A DNA stretch of 64,000 bases, taken from the NCBI RefSeq assembly GCF_004343585.1, contig NZ_SLYW01000003.1, forward strand, positions 620,001 to 684,000, read 5' to 3'. Of this stretch, positions 50,481-60,782 are shown piece by piece. The notes under the pieces were generated by a model that was not told the DNA's origin, did no database searches, and was given only the letters and a program-made list of their open reading frames with translations. Positions within the stretch are counted from its first letter, which is position 1, and every line of letters starts with the position of its first letter. The position numbers and the translations under genes are program-made. Source of the DNA: Neorhizobium sp. JUb45. Its GTDB lineage: Bacteria > Pseudomonadota > Alphaproteobacteria > Rhizobiales > Rhizobiaceae.

Positions 50481-50653
50481 GGTTCTGGTGGCCCTTGTTG
50501 AAAAACCGGGCAGCCGTCCCGCCACCCTGGAAATGCAATATTTCGCAAGCGGCCTAGCAGATTTCCGTCATGTTTCGCGAGAGGCTTTCCCGCATCTGCG
50601 AAAAAACTTTAGCAATCGCACTTTTATGTCACGCTTTTGCTGCGGCAAACGCC

Positions 50654-52033
50654 TCAGTTCTCGCGCATGGCCCGTGCCACCTGGTCGGTCAGCGGTTTGA
50701 CCAGATAGGAAAGCGCCGATCGTTCGCCCGATTGCACAAAGGTTTCCACCGGCATGCCGGCCACCAGCGTCAGGTCGCCCAGCTTGTTGCGCTCATCCTG
50801 AGGAATGGTGATGCGCGCCGAATACCAGCTTTCACCGGTCTGCTGGTTGTGGTTGAGGTCGGCCGACACCGTTTCGACAATGCCGTCGATCTCCGGCGTG
50901 GTGCGCTGGCTGAAGGCGGAAAACCGCAGGCCCGCTTTCTGGCCGGCGCGGACCTGATCGATATCGGCCGGCCGGATCTTTGTGTCGATCACCAGCTTGT
51001 CGTCGGTCGGCACGATCTGCATCACCGTTTCGCCGGGTGAAATCACCCCGCCGATCGTGTGCACAGCCAGTTCATGCACGATGCCGGCCTGTGGCGCGAT
51101 GATGTCGATGCGCTTCAGCTGGTCTTCGGCGGCAATGCGCTGTTCAGCCAGTTCCGCCAGCTTGTTGTCGATGTCGCGCATCTCGGTCAGCACTTCGGCA
51201 AGGCGGTCCTGATCCAGTTGCAGGATCTGCAGTTCGGTTTCGGAAATGCGGGTGGCTGCGCGGGCAATCTCGGCAATCAGCTGGCCGCGTTCGCCATCCA
51301 GCTGCGCCTTGGTGCGTTGCAGTTCGGAAAGCCGGGTAAACTGCACCAGCCCTTGTTCGCTGAGGTTGGAAATGCGTCGCAACTCCTCGACCACCCAGGA
51401 GAGTTCCTCGTTCTTGGCGTCACGCCGCACTTCCAGCCCGGTGCGCTCCTGCTCGATCTGGCCGATCTGCTGGCGAAGCCGTCCCTTCTGGCCCTCCATC
51501 GTCTCGCGCCGCGCCCTGAACAGCGCCGTCTCGGCGGAGATGTATTCGGAAACGGCAGGCTCCGACAGGCGTCCGGCCAGATCGTCGGGCACCTTCAAAT
51601 CCTTCTGCTCGTCACGCTCGGCAATCAGGCGCATGCGCCGCGCGCCCAGCTGGTCGATCTGCTTGGTGACGACCGAAAGGTTGGCGCGGGTAATGGTGTC
51701 GTCCAGCCGGATCAGCAATTCACCGGCTTTCACGCGGCTGCCGTCTGTCACGCGGATCTGGCCGATGATGCCGCCTTCGCGGTGCTGGATACGTTTGGCC
51801 GATCCTTCCACCACGATCGTGCCGGTGCCGATGACCGCGCTTGAAAGGTTGGCCGTCGCGGCCCAACCGCCGGCACCGACCACGAGGGCACCGACAGTGA
51901 CCGCCGAGGCCAGAAGATAACGGCGAATGGCTTGTGATGCCGGCGTTTTGGGACCTTCCTCCAGCTTGAACCGCTCGAGAAACTGCAGCCGCTGGCGAAA
52001 TCCGGGCCAAAGAGATTTCAGGTCGAATATCAT
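50654..52033 (-). CDS. type I secretion periplasmic adaptor (HlyD/PrsE family)
   Basis: A 459-residue membrane fusion protein: cytoplasmic N-terminus, one TM helix about residues 38-60 (LLASAVTVGALVVGAGGWAA), lipoyl half, a long coiled-coil hairpin about 105-300 (QIEQERTGLEVRRDAKNEEL), second lipoyl half and beta barrel (VPTDDKLVIDTKIRPADIDQVRAGQKAGLRF in part). It bridges the ABC exporter encoded upstream, whose stop overlaps this start, to a TolC-like channel elsewhere. Confidence 0.93.
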   Translation of the reverse strand: MIFDLKSLWPGFRQRLQFLERFKLEEGPKTPASQAIRRYLLASAVTVGALVVGAGGWAATANLSSAVIGTGTIVVEGSAKRIQHREGGIIGQIRVTDGSRVKAGELLIRLDDTITRANLSVVTKQIDQLGARRMRLIAERDEQKDLKVPDDLAGRLSEPAVSEYISAETALFRARRETMEGQKGRLRQQIGQIEQERTGLEVRRDAKNEELSWVVEELRRISNLSEQGLVQFTRLSELQRTKAQLDGERGQLIAEIARAATRISETELQILQLDQDRLAEVLTEMRDIDNKLAELAEQRIAAEDQLKRIDIIAPQAGIVHELAVHTIGGVISPGETVMQIVPTDDKLVIDTKIRPADIDQVRAGQKAGLRFSAFSQRTTPEIDGIVETVSADLNHNQQTGESWYSARITIPQDERNKLGDLTLVAGMPVETFVQSGERSALSYLVKPLTDQVARAMREN

Positions 52034-53826
52034 ATGGCGATCCTCTTGCCGGGCTTGCTGGCGTCCGGTGCCTCGGTCGTCTCGTTCTCGGCCAAGCCCG
52101 TGGCCGGTTTCGGTCGCTGGCCTTCTTCCGCCTGTCGCGTCGTCTTGCGCAACACTTCATCGCGCGGACCAAACGCCACCATCGCGCCGCCATTCATCAC
52201 CAGCACATGGTCCAGCGCCTGAAGCGCGTTGGGCCGGTGGGCAACCACGATGATGATCGAGCCGGCCGCACGCACGGCGGTTATCGCGCGGGTCAGCGCC
52301 ACTTCGCCTTCGGAATCCAGATTGGCATTCGGTTCGTCCAGCACGATCAGGAAAGGTTTGCCGTAAAGCGCGCGGGCAAGGCCGATGCGCTGGCGCTGGC
52401 CGCTGGAGAGAATGGCACCGTGATTGCCGATGGCGGTGTCGTAACCGTCTGCCATGGAGAGCACCAGATCATGCACGCCGGCAAGCTTTGCCGCCTCGAT
52501 GATCAGCTCCGGGCTGGCTTCGGGCGAAAAGCGGCTGATGTTTTCGGCAATCGTGCCGTCGAACAGGTCGACGCCCTGCGGCAGATAGCCGATCGAGGGG
52601 CCAAGTGCTTCCGGGTCCCATTGGTTCAGTGCTGCGCCATCGAGGCGGATGCTGCCGCGCGCTGCCGGCCAGATGCCGACCAGCGCACGCGAAAGCGTCG
52701 ATTTTCCCGATCCGCTGGGACCGATGATGCCCAGTCCCTGGCCGGCAAACAGGCTCAGCGAAACATCATGGATGATCGGCTTGGCGCTGCCGGGCGGAAT
52801 GATGGCGAGGCCGGCAACCGACAGCGAGCGTTTTGGCGCCGGCAGCGGCATCGGGCTGCGGTCATTGCCATAACGCTCCAGCGTTTCCTCCAGCCGGCGG
52901 CGCGACTGGCGAGCATTGATGAAACTGCGCCACTGGCCGATCACCATCTCGATCGGCGACAGCGCCTTCGAGGTCAGGATGGACGAGGCGATGATGGCGC
53001 CGGGGGAGGCCAGTTGCTGGATCACCAGCCAGGCGCCGAGCGCCAGAATGGCCGATTGCAGCGCCATGCGAAAGATCTTCGAGACGGCCGAAAAGCTGGC
53101 GGTCAGGTCGCTGGTTGCCGTCTGGCCCTCGACGTAGCGGCGGTTCACCTCGTCGAAGCGGGCGGCATAGGCGCTGCGCATGCCCATCGCATGCAGCGGT
53201 TCGGCATTGCGTTTCCCCGCCTCAACCAGTTCCCAGCGGGCCGAAACCAGCTGCGACAGTTTTCGCGTCGGGTCGCGCAACAGGAATTCGCTGGAGAATG
53301 TCAGCGCCATCAGGAAGGCGGCGCCGGCCAGCGCCGCATAACCGAAATAGGGATGGAAGATATAGAGGATGATGATGTAGAGCGGCATCCACGGCAGGTC
53401 GCAGATGGCGATCGGGCCGGAACCGCTCATGAAGCCGCGGATCTGGTCGAGATCACGCAGCGGCTGCGAAACCGCATCGCCTCGCGCCATGTTGAGCGGC
53501 AGCGACAGCACCGTGTTGAAAGTGGGATCGCTCAGCTGTTCGTCGATACGCCGGCCGATCTGCAAAAGGATTTTCGAGCGCATCATTTCCAGAACGCCGA
53601 GAAAGGCATAGATGCCGAGCGCAAGCAGGGTCAGTGCGACGAGTGTCGGCACGCTGCGGCTGGTCAGAACCCGGTCATAGACCTGCATCATGAACAGCGG
53701 ACCGGTCAGCATCAGGATATTGGTCACCGCACTCAGTGCGGCAATGCCGTAAAAGGCCTTGCGGGTTTCCGTCAGCGCGGATGCCACGCGCGTACGCCGA
53801 CCCCCTGATGAAGCCATCTCACTCAC
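52030..53826 (-). CDS. type I secretion ABC exporter (PrsD family)
   Basis: A 598-residue exporter without the N-terminal peptidase domain: six-helix TM domain about residues 20-320 and ATPase domain with Walker A GPSGSGKSTLSRALV, signature LSSGQRQRIGLARAL, Walker B FLIVLDEPNANLD and the H-loop. It would export unprocessed proteins with C-terminal signals, such as RTX proteins or glycanases, in one step. No substrate gene is in the window. Overlaps the adaptor gene by four bases. Confidence 0.93.
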   Translation of the reverse strand: MSEMASSGGRRTRVASALTETRKAFYGIAALSAVTNILMLTGPLFMMQVYDRVLTSRSVPTLVALTLLALGIYAFLGVLEMMRSKILLQIGRRIDEQLSDPTFNTVLSLPLNMARGDAVSQPLRDLDQIRGFMSGSGPIAICDLPWMPLYIIILYIFHPYFGYAALAGAAFLMALTFSSEFLLRDPTRKLSQLVSARWELVEAGKRNAEPLHAMGMRSAYAARFDEVNRRYVEGQTATSDLTASFSAVSKIFRMALQSAILALGAWLVIQQLASPGAIIASSILTSKALSPIEMVIGQWRSFINARQSRRRLEETLERYGNDRSPMPLPAPKRSLSVAGLAIIPPGSAKPIIHDVSLSLFAGQGLGIIGPSGSGKSTLSRALVGIWPAARGSIRLDGAALNQWDPEALGPSIGYLPQGVDLFDGTIAENISRFSPEASPELIIEAAKLAGVHDLVLSMADGYDTAIGNHGAILSSGQRQRIGLARALYGKPFLIVLDEPNANLDSEGEVALTRAITAVRAAGSIIIVVAHRPNALQALDHVLVMNGGAMVAFGPRDEVLRKTTRQAEEGQRPKPATGLAENETTEAPDASKPGKRIAI

Positions 53827-54260
53827 CCTTTAAAAATGTCCGGGATCGATACACGCCTTGAACTTTGACATCATTGATGCCCGGTGTTCATTTTAGGTCA
53901 GAGATCTCTAATAAACGTAAATCCGGCCAAAGCATGTTCGCATCCGCGAAAAATGTTGCAATGCCCGCAACGTCATTGCTGCGGAAAATGGATTTTTGCC
54001 GGCGCTTTTGAAAATTCTCCGGTTGCTGCACCGCCGCATGCCAATGAAACAATTTTGAACGATCAGGTCGGAAAACGCCAACCGCAGGTCTTAAATTATG
54101 TTAAGTATGTGTTTGCAGTGCGGGTGAATGTGTCTCGAAACGAGGCATTTTTCAGGAGGAATCGCATTTGCGGCGTTTGAAGGGCAACTTTCAGGCTATG
54201 AATTCGTTAAGGAAATAGGCCGGTCGGGAGCCGGTTGGAGACAATAGGGAGGAATTCACC
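53827..54260. other. upstream region of the type I secretion operon
   Basis: The gap is 434 bases, AT-richer than the genes. It holds the exporter promoter on the minus strand. On the plus strand a 16-codon frame (TTG 54168 to TAG 54218, MRRLKGNFQAMNSLRK) follows AGGAGG (54154-54159) and precedes the next small ORF, so it could be a leader peptide. Nothing else is recognised. Confidence 0.4.
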
Positions 54261-54356
54261 ATGCAAGGACACGTGTCGGGCTATCTTCTGTCGCTACAGA
54301 TCTCCCTTTACATGTGGGCGGTGATCATCGTCGGCGGGTATACGCTTCTGACCTGA
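54261..54356 (+). CDS. 31-residue membrane miniprotein (candidate)
   Basis: ATG at 54261 after GGGAGG at 7-8 bases; the product reads MQGHVSGYLLSLQISLYMWA followed by a hydrophobic VIIVGG stretch, i.e. a single TM helix of about 20 residues. It ends three bases before the convergent KTSC gene stop. A good ribosome site and a clean helix favour a real gene; short length is against it. Confidence 0.5.
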   Translation: MQGHVSGYLLSLQISLYMWAVIIVGGYTLLT

Positions 54357-54359
54357 TGA

Positions 54360-54563
54360 CTACAGAGACGGATATTTTCCGCGGATCTCGGTCATGTAAT
54401 AATTGCCGGGTGAGGCCGCGACCGTGAGGCCGACCACCTGGCCCTTCGAGACCCCGGAATAGGCCCTGCGTTCGCCATTATAGAGAAAAACCGTGAGGTT
54501 TTTTTCGTCCTCGTCGTAATCGATCGCTTCAATCAGCTTGGATTGAATGCTGATGATTGCCAT
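54360..54563 (-). CDS. KTSC-domain protein
   Basis: A 67-residue protein of the KTSC-domain type: SKLIEAIDYDEDEKNLTVFL, then NGERRAYSGVSKGQVVGL and a C-terminal SPGNYYMTEIRGKYP. These single-domain proteins are widespread and their role is unknown; in larger proteins the domain accompanies RNA-binding or nuclease modules. Single gene; promoter in the gap toward the LacI gene. Confidence 0.82.
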   Translation of the reverse strand: MAIISIQSKLIEAIDYDEDEKNLTVFLYNGERRAYSGVSKGQVVGLTVAASPGNYYMTEIRGKYPSL

Positions 54564-54844
54564 GGCCCACCTCTTTTTTGGTTAAAACACGGCTGGACGC
54601 CAGCTGCATCCTGCGGGTCCATTGTGATCGAAATGCGTCAAATGACAAAAAATCTGTCACTTGTTCCGATCATGGATTACACTCCATCCTATCGAACTGC
54701 ATAAAGCCACCTGCATGACCAATAACGAAGCCAGCCTCCAGTGTGAGGTAAGCTCGGATTGCTGAAAGATTGAGGGTATCTTCGGCATCGAGTTGCGGGC
54801 AATCCGTGAGGAATGCCCAAGGCTTGAAGGAATAGGGGGCAGGC

Positions 54845-55873
54845 ATGCGCCAGAAGCGTATAAGGGGCGAACGCACCACGCTGCTTGATGTCGCCACCAA
54901 GGCTGGCGTCAGCGCGATCACCGTTTCGCGGGCACTGCGCGAGCCGGATCGGGTTTCGGAAGAATTGCGCGAGCGGATTTTCCGGGTCGTCGCAGAAACC
55001 GGCTATGTACCTGATTTTGCCGCAAGAGCATTGGCCAGCCGCCACAACGGCATCGTCTGCGCGCTGATCCCGGAAGTCAGTAGTCTTGCGGTGATGAACA
55101 TAATCCATGGCATCGAGGCGCGGCTGCAGGATACCGACCTGCGAATACAATATGCCAATGCCTGGCGGGATCCGGAAAAGGAAAAACGCCAGCTGGAAAT
55201 GTTCATGTCGCAGCATCCGGCGGGCATTCTGGTTGCCGGCGGGCAGAACCAGCAGGTTATTGCCAATCTCATCCTGAGCGCCAAATGTCCCGTCGTCCAT
55301 ATGATCGACATCAACCTGACGGCACTCGGCACCGTCGTTGGATCCGATCACTGCACAGCCGCCAAGGTTGCCGTGCGCCACCTGCTCGATTGCGGTTATC
55401 GCCGCATCGCCATTCTTGGCGCGGGCGTTGATCTGCGTGTGCAACGACGGCTGGAAGGTTATCGCGTCATGCTGGAGGCGGAAGGTCTCTTCGACCAAAA
55501 CCTGGTGATGATGTTGCCGGAATCGACATCGGTCCCGTTAGGATGTCGCATGCTGGGTGAGATGATCGAGCGCCATCCGGATGTCGATGCCGTCTTCTGC
55601 CTCAACGATGACCTTGCTCTCGGGGCATATTTCGAATGCAAGCGGCGCGGCATAAACGTGCCGGAGGATTTTGGCATCTGCGGCTATAACGATGTGAATT
55701 TCGCAGCCGTTGCCGAACCGCCACTGACGACGGTGCGCATCCCGCGATACGACATGGGCTACCGCGCCGCCGATCTTCTGATCCGCCAGATCAATGGCGA
55801 GAAGAGCGCCAAACAGTCGATCGATCTGGGGTTCGAGCTGAAGGTGAGGGGGACGACCCGCCACCGCCTTTAA
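54845..55873 (+). CDS. LacI-family transcriptional regulator
   Basis: A 342-residue LacI/GalR regulator. HTH and hinge helix at residues about 12-65 (TTLLDVATKAGVSAITVSRALREP and YVPDFAARALAS), then a periplasmic-binding-like sugar domain with AVFCLNDDLALGA and FGICGYNDVNFAAVAEPPLTTVRIP. The sequence resembles GntR-type gluconate/idonate regulators. No sugar gene is adjacent, apart from the downstream SBF transporter, so its targets are not evident. The 281-base upstream gap has no gene. Confidence 0.92.
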   Translation: MRQKRIRGERTTLLDVATKAGVSAITVSRALREPDRVSEELRERIFRVVAETGYVPDFAARALASRHNGIVCALIPEVSSLAVMNIIHGIEARLQDTDLRIQYANAWRDPEKEKRQLEMFMSQHPAGILVAGGQNQQVIANLILSAKCPVVHMIDINLTALGTVVGSDHCTAAKVAVRHLLDCGYRRIAILGAGVDLRVQRRLEGYRVMLEAEGLFDQNLVMMLPESTSVPLGCRMLGEMIERHPDVDAVFCLNDDLALGAYFECKRRGINVPEDFGICGYNDVNFAAVAEPPLTTVRIPRYDMGYRAADLLIRQINGEKSAKQSIDLGFELKVRGTTRHRL

Positions 55874-56012
55874 AGCAATCCTCTGATCCAATATCAGCAA
55901 ACACCACATCCAGCGTGTGTCCGTACCGAACCGTACGGTTTTGCCTGCAATCGACCTTGACCCGTATCGTGGTGGGTCTATTGCGCCTCCTTTCCCGTAT
56001 GGAGGCCTCCTT

Positions 56013-56972
56013 TTGAAAGCGTTGACATCTTTTTCCAGCTTCGTCGGCAGAACATTTGCCGTCTGGGTTATCATTTTTGCCGTGCTCGGCTTTTTTCTGC
56101 CCGACCTCTTCAAGCTGGTGGCGCCCTATATCGTCATTCTGCTGGGCATCATCATGTTCGGCATGGGCCTGACCATCTCCGTCGATGATTTCAAGGAACT
56201 GGCCCGCCGCCCGTTCGAGGTGGCGATCGGCGTTGTCGCCCATTTCGCCATCATGCCGGCGCTGGCGCTGCTGTTGACCATCCTCATTCCGATGCCGCCC
56301 GAAGTCGCAGCCGGTGTCATCCTTGTCGGCTGTTGCCCCGGCGGCACCTCCAGCAATGTCATGACCTATCTTGCCAAGGGCGACGTGGCGCTGTCGGTTG
56401 CCTGCACCTCGGTCACCACGCTTGCCGCACCCATCGTCACACCATTTCTGGTCTGGATGTTCGCCAGCCAGTATCTGCCGGTTGATGGCTGGGCGATGTT
56501 CATCTCGATCGTCGAGGTCATTCTGGTGCCGCTGGCGCTGGGTTTCCTGGCGCAGAAACTGGTGCCCGGCGCCGTTCGCGCGGCGCTGCCGGTCCTACCG
56601 TTGGTCAGTGTCGTCGGCATCGTTCTGATCGTCGCCGCCGTGGTGGGCGCCAGCAAAGGCGCCATTGCCCAGTCCGGCCTGCTGATCTTTGTCGTCGTCG
56701 TTCTGCACAACGGATTGGGTTACCTGCTGGGCTTCTTCGCCGCCAAGGCTTTTGGACTGAGCTTTTACAAACAGAAGGCACTCGCGATCGAGGTCGGCAT
56801 GCAGAACAGCGGTCTGGGTGCAGCACTCGCTACAGCCTATTTCTCGCCACTGGCCGCGGTGCCGAGCGCCATCTTCAGCGTCTGGCACAATATTTCCGGC
56901 GCGCTTCTGGCCAATTATTTCGCCAGCCGCAGCAAGGATGAGGAAGCAGGCAAGGCGCCTGTATTCCATTGA
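56013..56972 (+). CDS. SBF-family (bile acid:sodium symporter) transporter
   Basis: A 319-residue membrane protein of the BASS/SBF family, about ten hydrophobic segments. It has the characteristic GMGLTISVDDFKELAR, GCCPGGTSSNVMTYLAKGDVALS and, near the end, IEVGMQNSGLGAALA crossing motifs for sodium. The TTG at 56013 is preferred because GGAGG lies 7 bases before it; an earlier ATG at 55917 would add 32 residues with no similarity. Bacterial members carry organic anions such as pantoate or keto acids; substrate unknown. Confidence 0.87.
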   Translation: MKALTSFSSFVGRTFAVWVIIFAVLGFFLPDLFKLVAPYIVILLGIIMFGMGLTISVDDFKELARRPFEVAIGVVAHFAIMPALALLLTILIPMPPEVAAGVILVGCCPGGTSSNVMTYLAKGDVALSVACTSVTTLAAPIVTPFLVWMFASQYLPVDGWAMFISIVEVILVPLALGFLAQKLVPGAVRAALPVLPLVSVVGIVLIVAAVVGASKGAIAQSGLLIFVVVVLHNGLGYLLGFFAAKAFGLSFYKQKALAIEVGMQNSGLGAALATAYFSPLAAVPSAIFSVWHNISGALLANYFASRSKDEEAGKAPVFH

Positions 56973-56982
56973 TGAAAAAGGA

Positions 56983-57004
56983 AAGGGCCGCGTTTGCGGC
57001 CCTT
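56983..57004 (-). terminator. terminator of the cysHDN operon
   Basis: AAGGGCCGC and GCGGCCCTT form a 9-bp stem with a 4-base loop between two convergent genes. On the minus strand it is followed by TCCTTTTTC, so it mainly serves cysN; it may also act on the SBF transcript. Confidence 0.75.
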
Positions 57005-57029
57005 GTCGGTTCTGGAGGAGGAGCCGGGC

Positions 57030-58520
57030 TCAGATATCGCTGCCGGCATTGCGCCACAACGTTGCCGCTTCCGCTGCCGTCAGACGCTTGATCTCGGCCT
57101 CATCGCGGCGGTTGGCAAACAGGTCGCTGGCCATCAGCTGTTCGGCGAGATCCGCTGGTAGTGACAGAACCACCCGGTCACCCTCACGTTTCAACCCGCC
57201 AAGATTGGCGCGCTTGCCGGTAATCATGCCGCCGGCCACCGTGTTCAGCGTGTCCGGGTCGATCAGGATGAAGGCACCAGTGGCGCGGTTCTGCTCGTAA
57301 GCGTCGAAAACCGCGGTTTCCTCGAAGGCGAGGCGCACCTTGCCGATGGCGTTCATGGCCAGCGTCGACGCATGCGGACGCCACTGACCGGAGGCAAGGT
57401 CGAGCTGTGATAACGGCTCGATCGAAACACGCTGGCGGCGCGAACCACTTTTTAGCCAGTAGCGCTTGCCGGGCTCGATGCCGCCCTGCTGAAGCGCCAC
57501 AAGCTGCGCATCGAAGGCGGTGCCGGTCAGCGGCTGGGCATCGATCGACACGATCAGGTCGCCACGCGCCACGTCCACCTGCCTATCCAGCACGAGTGTG
57601 ATGGCATCGCCGGCAACGGCGGCATTGCGCACCAGATCGAAGGTGACGATCTGGCTGACATTGGCAACCGTGCCGGAAGGCAGGATCACAACCGAGTCAC
57701 CCGGCTTGATCGCGCCACCGGCAACCGTGCCCTGATAGCCGCGAAAACTTTCGCCGGGGCGCACCACGCGCTGCACCGGCATGCGGAAACCGCCGGCCTG
57801 GGTGGAGCGCGCCGTTGCCAGTTCCAGCGCCTCGATCAGCGTCGGGCCTTCATACCACGGCATGGCATCGGAAGCGGGCGCCACGACGTTTTCGCCCTTC
57901 AGCGCCGACATCGGAATGGCGGTGATCTGGCGTACGCCGAGCGACAGTGCAAACTCCCGGAACTCGTGGCTGATACGGTCGAAGATCTCGCGGTCGTAGT
58001 TGACGAGGTCGAACTTGTTGACCGCCAGAATGAACTGGCGGATGCCCATCAGCGAGGCGATCGTGGCGTGGCGGCGGGTCTGTTCCAGCAGGCCGACGCG
58101 GGCATCGGCCAGAAGCACGGCCAGATCGGCGGTCGAGGCGCCGGTCGCCATGTTGCGGGTATATTGTTCATGGCCGGGCGTATCGGCAACGATGAACGAC
58201 CGCCGGTCGGTCGAAAAATAGCGATAGGCAACATCGATGGTGATGCCCTGTTCGCGCTCGGCCTGCAGGCCGTCGAGCAGAAGCGCGAAATCGGGCAGGC
58301 CCAGATCGTTCTGGGCGCCGCTGTCGCGGGCAAGGCTTGCCGCCTGGTCTTCCTTCACCGCCTTGGTATCCCAGAGCAGGCGGCCGATCAGCGTCGACTT
58401 GCCGTCATCGACGGAGCCGCAGGTGATCAGGCGTAACGGCCGTGTGTCACGGTGGACGCGGGCGGCAGATTCCGCAAATGGCAGTATGGTCGCGGATGTG
58501 GTTGCTGCAGATGCGCTCAT
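57030..58520 (-). CDS. cysN: sulfate adenylyltransferase GTPase subunit CysN
   Basis: A 496-residue GTPase subunit of ATP sulfurylase, making adenosine 5'-phosphosulfate with CysD. EF-Tu-like G domain: GSVDDGKSTLIG (P-loop), DTPGHEQYTRNMATG, and NKFDLV; then beta barrels. It ends after the third domain with no APS kinase (CysC) fused, unlike NodQ-type proteins. The ATG at 58520 begins one base after the cysD stop. Last gene of cysH-cysD-cysN. Confidence 0.95.
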   Translation of the reverse strand: MSASAATTSATILPFAESAARVHRDTRPLRLITCGSVDDGKSTLIGRLLWDTKAVKEDQAASLARDSGAQNDLGLPDFALLLDGLQAEREQGITIDVAYRYFSTDRRSFIVADTPGHEQYTRNMATGASTADLAVLLADARVGLLEQTRRHATIASLMGIRQFILAVNKFDLVNYDREIFDRISHEFREFALSLGVRQITAIPMSALKGENVVAPASDAMPWYEGPTLIEALELATARSTQAGGFRMPVQRVVRPGESFRGYQGTVAGGAIKPGDSVVILPSGTVANVSQIVTFDLVRNAAVAGDAITLVLDRQVDVARGDLIVSIDAQPLTGTAFDAQLVALQQGGIEPGKRYWLKSGSRRQRVSIEPLSQLDLASGQWRPHASTLAMNAIGKVRLAFEETAVFDAYEQNRATGAFILIDPDTLNTVAGGMITGKRANLGGLKREGDRVVLSLPADLAEQLMASDLFANRRDEAEIKRLTAAEAATLWRNAGSDI

Positions 58521-58521
58521 G

Positions 58522-59475
58522 TCAAAAATATCCTTCGCGCTTCTTCTTTTCCATGGAGCCCGACTGGTCGCGATCGATGGCGCGGCCCTGACGTTCGGAA
58601 ACGGTGGCGATTTCCAGTTCGGCGATAACCTCATCGAGATTGGATGCGGTCGAGCGGATGGCGCCGGTCAGCGGGAAGCAGCCGAGCGTGCGGAAGCGGA
58701 TCGAACCGTGTTTCACCTCTTCGCCGGGCAACAATTCCAGTCGCGGGTCTTCGGCCAAAATCATCATGCCGTCGCGCTCCACGTAAGGGCGCTCTGCGGC
58801 GTAATAGAGCGGCACGAGAGGGATGTCTTCCGCCTGTATGTAGCGCCAGATATCCACTTCGGTCCAGTTCGACAGCGGGAAGGCGCGCACGCTTTCACCC
58901 TTGCGGATCATGCCGTTATAGACATTCCACAGTTCCGGGCGCTGGTTGCGCGGGTCCCATTTGTGGTCGGGCGTGCGGAAGGAATAGATGCGCTCCTTGG
59001 CGCGGCTCGCTTCCTCGTCGCGGCGGGCACCGCCGAAAGCGGCATCGTAACCGCCGGCATCCAGTGCCTGCTTCAAGGCTTCCGTCTTCATCACGTCGGT
59101 ATAGAAGGCCGATCCATGGGTGAATGGCGTAATGCCTTCTTCCTTGCCGCGCGTGTTGGTGTGCACGACGAGGTCGAGATCGTATTCTTCGGCGATGCGA
59201 TCGCGGAACTCGATCATCTCCTTGAACTTCCACGTCGTGTCGACATGCAGAAGCGGAAAAGGCACGCGGCCGGGAAAGAATGCCTTTCGCGCCAGATGCA
59301 GCAGGACGGATGAATCCTTGCCGATCGAATAGAGCATGACCGGGTTATCGAACTCGGCCGCGACCTCGCGAAAGATATGGATGGCTTCGTTTTCGAGGGC
59401 CTTCAGATGCGGATCGAGCGGTGGTCTGGAAACGGGCGGGTTCTTGATTTCCGTTTCCTGTACGGACAGGGGCAT
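58522..59475 (-). CDS. cysD: sulfate adenylyltransferase small subunit CysD
   Basis: A 317-residue PP-loop enzyme, the catalytic subunit of ATP sulfurylase. It has [19 protein letters not shown] (PP-loop), [18 protein letters not shown], and the end segment [28 protein letters not shown] with the Arg/Lys-rich family tail. Works with CysN, encoded directly after it. Confidence 0.96.
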   Translation of the reverse strand: MPLSVQETEIKNPPVSRPPLDPHLKALENEAIHIFREVAAEFDNPVMLYSIGKDSSVLLHLARKAFFPGRVPFPLLHVDTTWKFKEMIEFRDRIAEEYDLDLVVHTNTRGKEEGITPFTHGSAFYTDVMKTEALKQALDAGGYDAAFGGARRDEEASRAKERIYSFRTPDHKWDPRNQRPELWNVYNGMIRKGESVRAFPLSNWTEVDIWRYIQAEDIPLVPLYYAAERPYVERDGMMILAEDPRLELLPGEEVKHGSIRFRTLGCFPLTGAIRSTASNLDEVIAELEIATVSERQGRAIDRDQSGSMEKKKREGYF

Positions 59476-59522
59476 TTCGGTCTCCGGGGTATTCGTACAA
59501 ACACAAGAGTTTGGCGTGACCG

Positions 59523-60302
59523 TCAGCGGACGGAATTTGCCGTGAAACTGGCCTGGGAAACAGGCTGAGCGTCGTTTTCGGTTGCCTGAACATCAGGTAC
59601 ATGCAGACCGCATTCGCGCTTTTCGTCGTTTTCCCACCACCATCGCCCGGCGCGTTCTGGTTCGCCGGGCTTGATGGCGCGGGTACAGGGCTCGCAGCCG
59701 ATCGAGGGATAACCGCGGGCATGCAGCGGATTGACGGGGATCGCCTCTGCCGAGACATGCGCCTTGATCGTCTCGATGTCCCAGTCGGCCAGCGGATTGA
59801 CCTTGAGCAGACCGCGCTCGGCATCGAACTCCACGAACGGTGTCGTCGCGCGGTTGCCGGACTGGCCGCGGCGCAGGCCGGTGATCCAGACTTCGGCGCC
59901 GGACAGTGCCTTGGCCAGCGGGATCAGCTTCCTGACATGACAGCAGGCATGACGGGCTTCGACGCTGTCGTAGAAGCCGTTCAACCCAAACTTTTCGGCA
60001 TAGGCGTCGATATCGTCCTGCTCGGGATAGAAACGCTCGATTGCTATATCGTAGCGCTCCTCCGTCTCGGCGATCAGGTCGACGGTTTCCTTGAACAGGC
60101 GACCGGTTTCCAGCGTCGAGACATTGATGGGCAGGCGATGGGTGCCGATGGCAGCGGTGATCACCTGGTCCTCGATGCCGAGAGACGTGGTGAACACGGC
60201 ACGACCGAGCGTTGCCGCGAGCGAAAGACGGCCGGCAAGGTCGAGATCTGCAAATTGGCTATCGAGAGAGGCAATCTCCGCGGAGGCGGCATGAACTGAC
60301 AT
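59523..60302 (-). CDS. cysH: adenylyl-sulfate reductase CysH (Fe-S type)
   Basis: A 259-residue assimilatory reductase converting APS to sulfite. It has the 4Fe-4S motif of the APS-using class: Cys120-Cys121 ([10 protein letters not shown]) and Cys203/Cys206 (GCEPCTRAI), and the catalytic Cys231 in ECGLH. Its lack of cysC nearby agrees with direct use of APS. First gene of the cysHDN operon; promoter region faces the Rrf2 gene. Confidence 0.95.
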   Translation of the reverse strand: MSVHAASAEIASLDSQFADLDLAGRLSLAATLGRAVFTTSLGIEDQVITAAIGTHRLPINVSTLETGRLFKETVDLIAETEERYDIAIERFYPEQDDIDAYAEKFGLNGFYDSVEARHACCHVRKLIPLAKALSGAEVWITGLRRGQSGNRATTPFVEFDAERGLLKVNPLADWDIETIKAHVSAEAIPVNPLHARGYPSIGCEPCTRAIKPGEPERAGRWWWENDEKRECGLHVPDVQATENDAQPVSQASFTANSVR

Positions 60303-60782
60303 GACTACATTCCGTTTTCAGTGATCGGATTATCCTTGTCGAAGAGCCGATTGACCAGAAAAACGGGTTTCAACCTGAGCGAAGGTTGAGCAAATATCTC
60401 TCCAAACGCATGAACGCGGAGAAAACTGGCTCATATGCCCGAAAATCCGGGGATTTGTCGTGTTTCACGCCGGTTTGTGCGCGTGTCGCATGGGGGATGG
60501 AATGCTGTCTCGCCAGCGACGTTCGTGACCCCTGTGGCGGGTCGATCGGCAGAAGCCTTCACGAAAGGCGTCTCCACGTTAATCAACGTCAGTAATATTT
60601 ACTCGCTGCGGCGCGGCATTCGTTTGTAATCGTTTATCATTTGGGCTAGGCAGAAGGTGTCGCACGTCAAACGTGTTTTGGCGGCGCCGGAGCCTCTTAA
60701 GATCACCTCCGCGAATTCTCGAAACTGAGATCTTCCGCGTTTCGCCGCTTTTGGCGGGGCGTGAGGATATGATGGTCGCGTT
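60303..60782. other. divergent intergenic region between cysH and the Rrf2 gene
   Basis: A 480-base gap with no convincing gene. It carries both promoters; AGTAATATTTACT (60590-60602) is a near-perfect palindrome and AT-rich DNA follows to 60640. A GGATAATCC just upstream of cysH could hold its -10. No riboswitch is recognised. Confidence 0.4.

Noticed and set aside
49834..50538. Minus-strand frame covering the lipoprotein gene in another phase
   Set aside because: It is arginine-rich with no signal or domain; the lipoprotein frame has a clean lipobox and a terminator at the right place.
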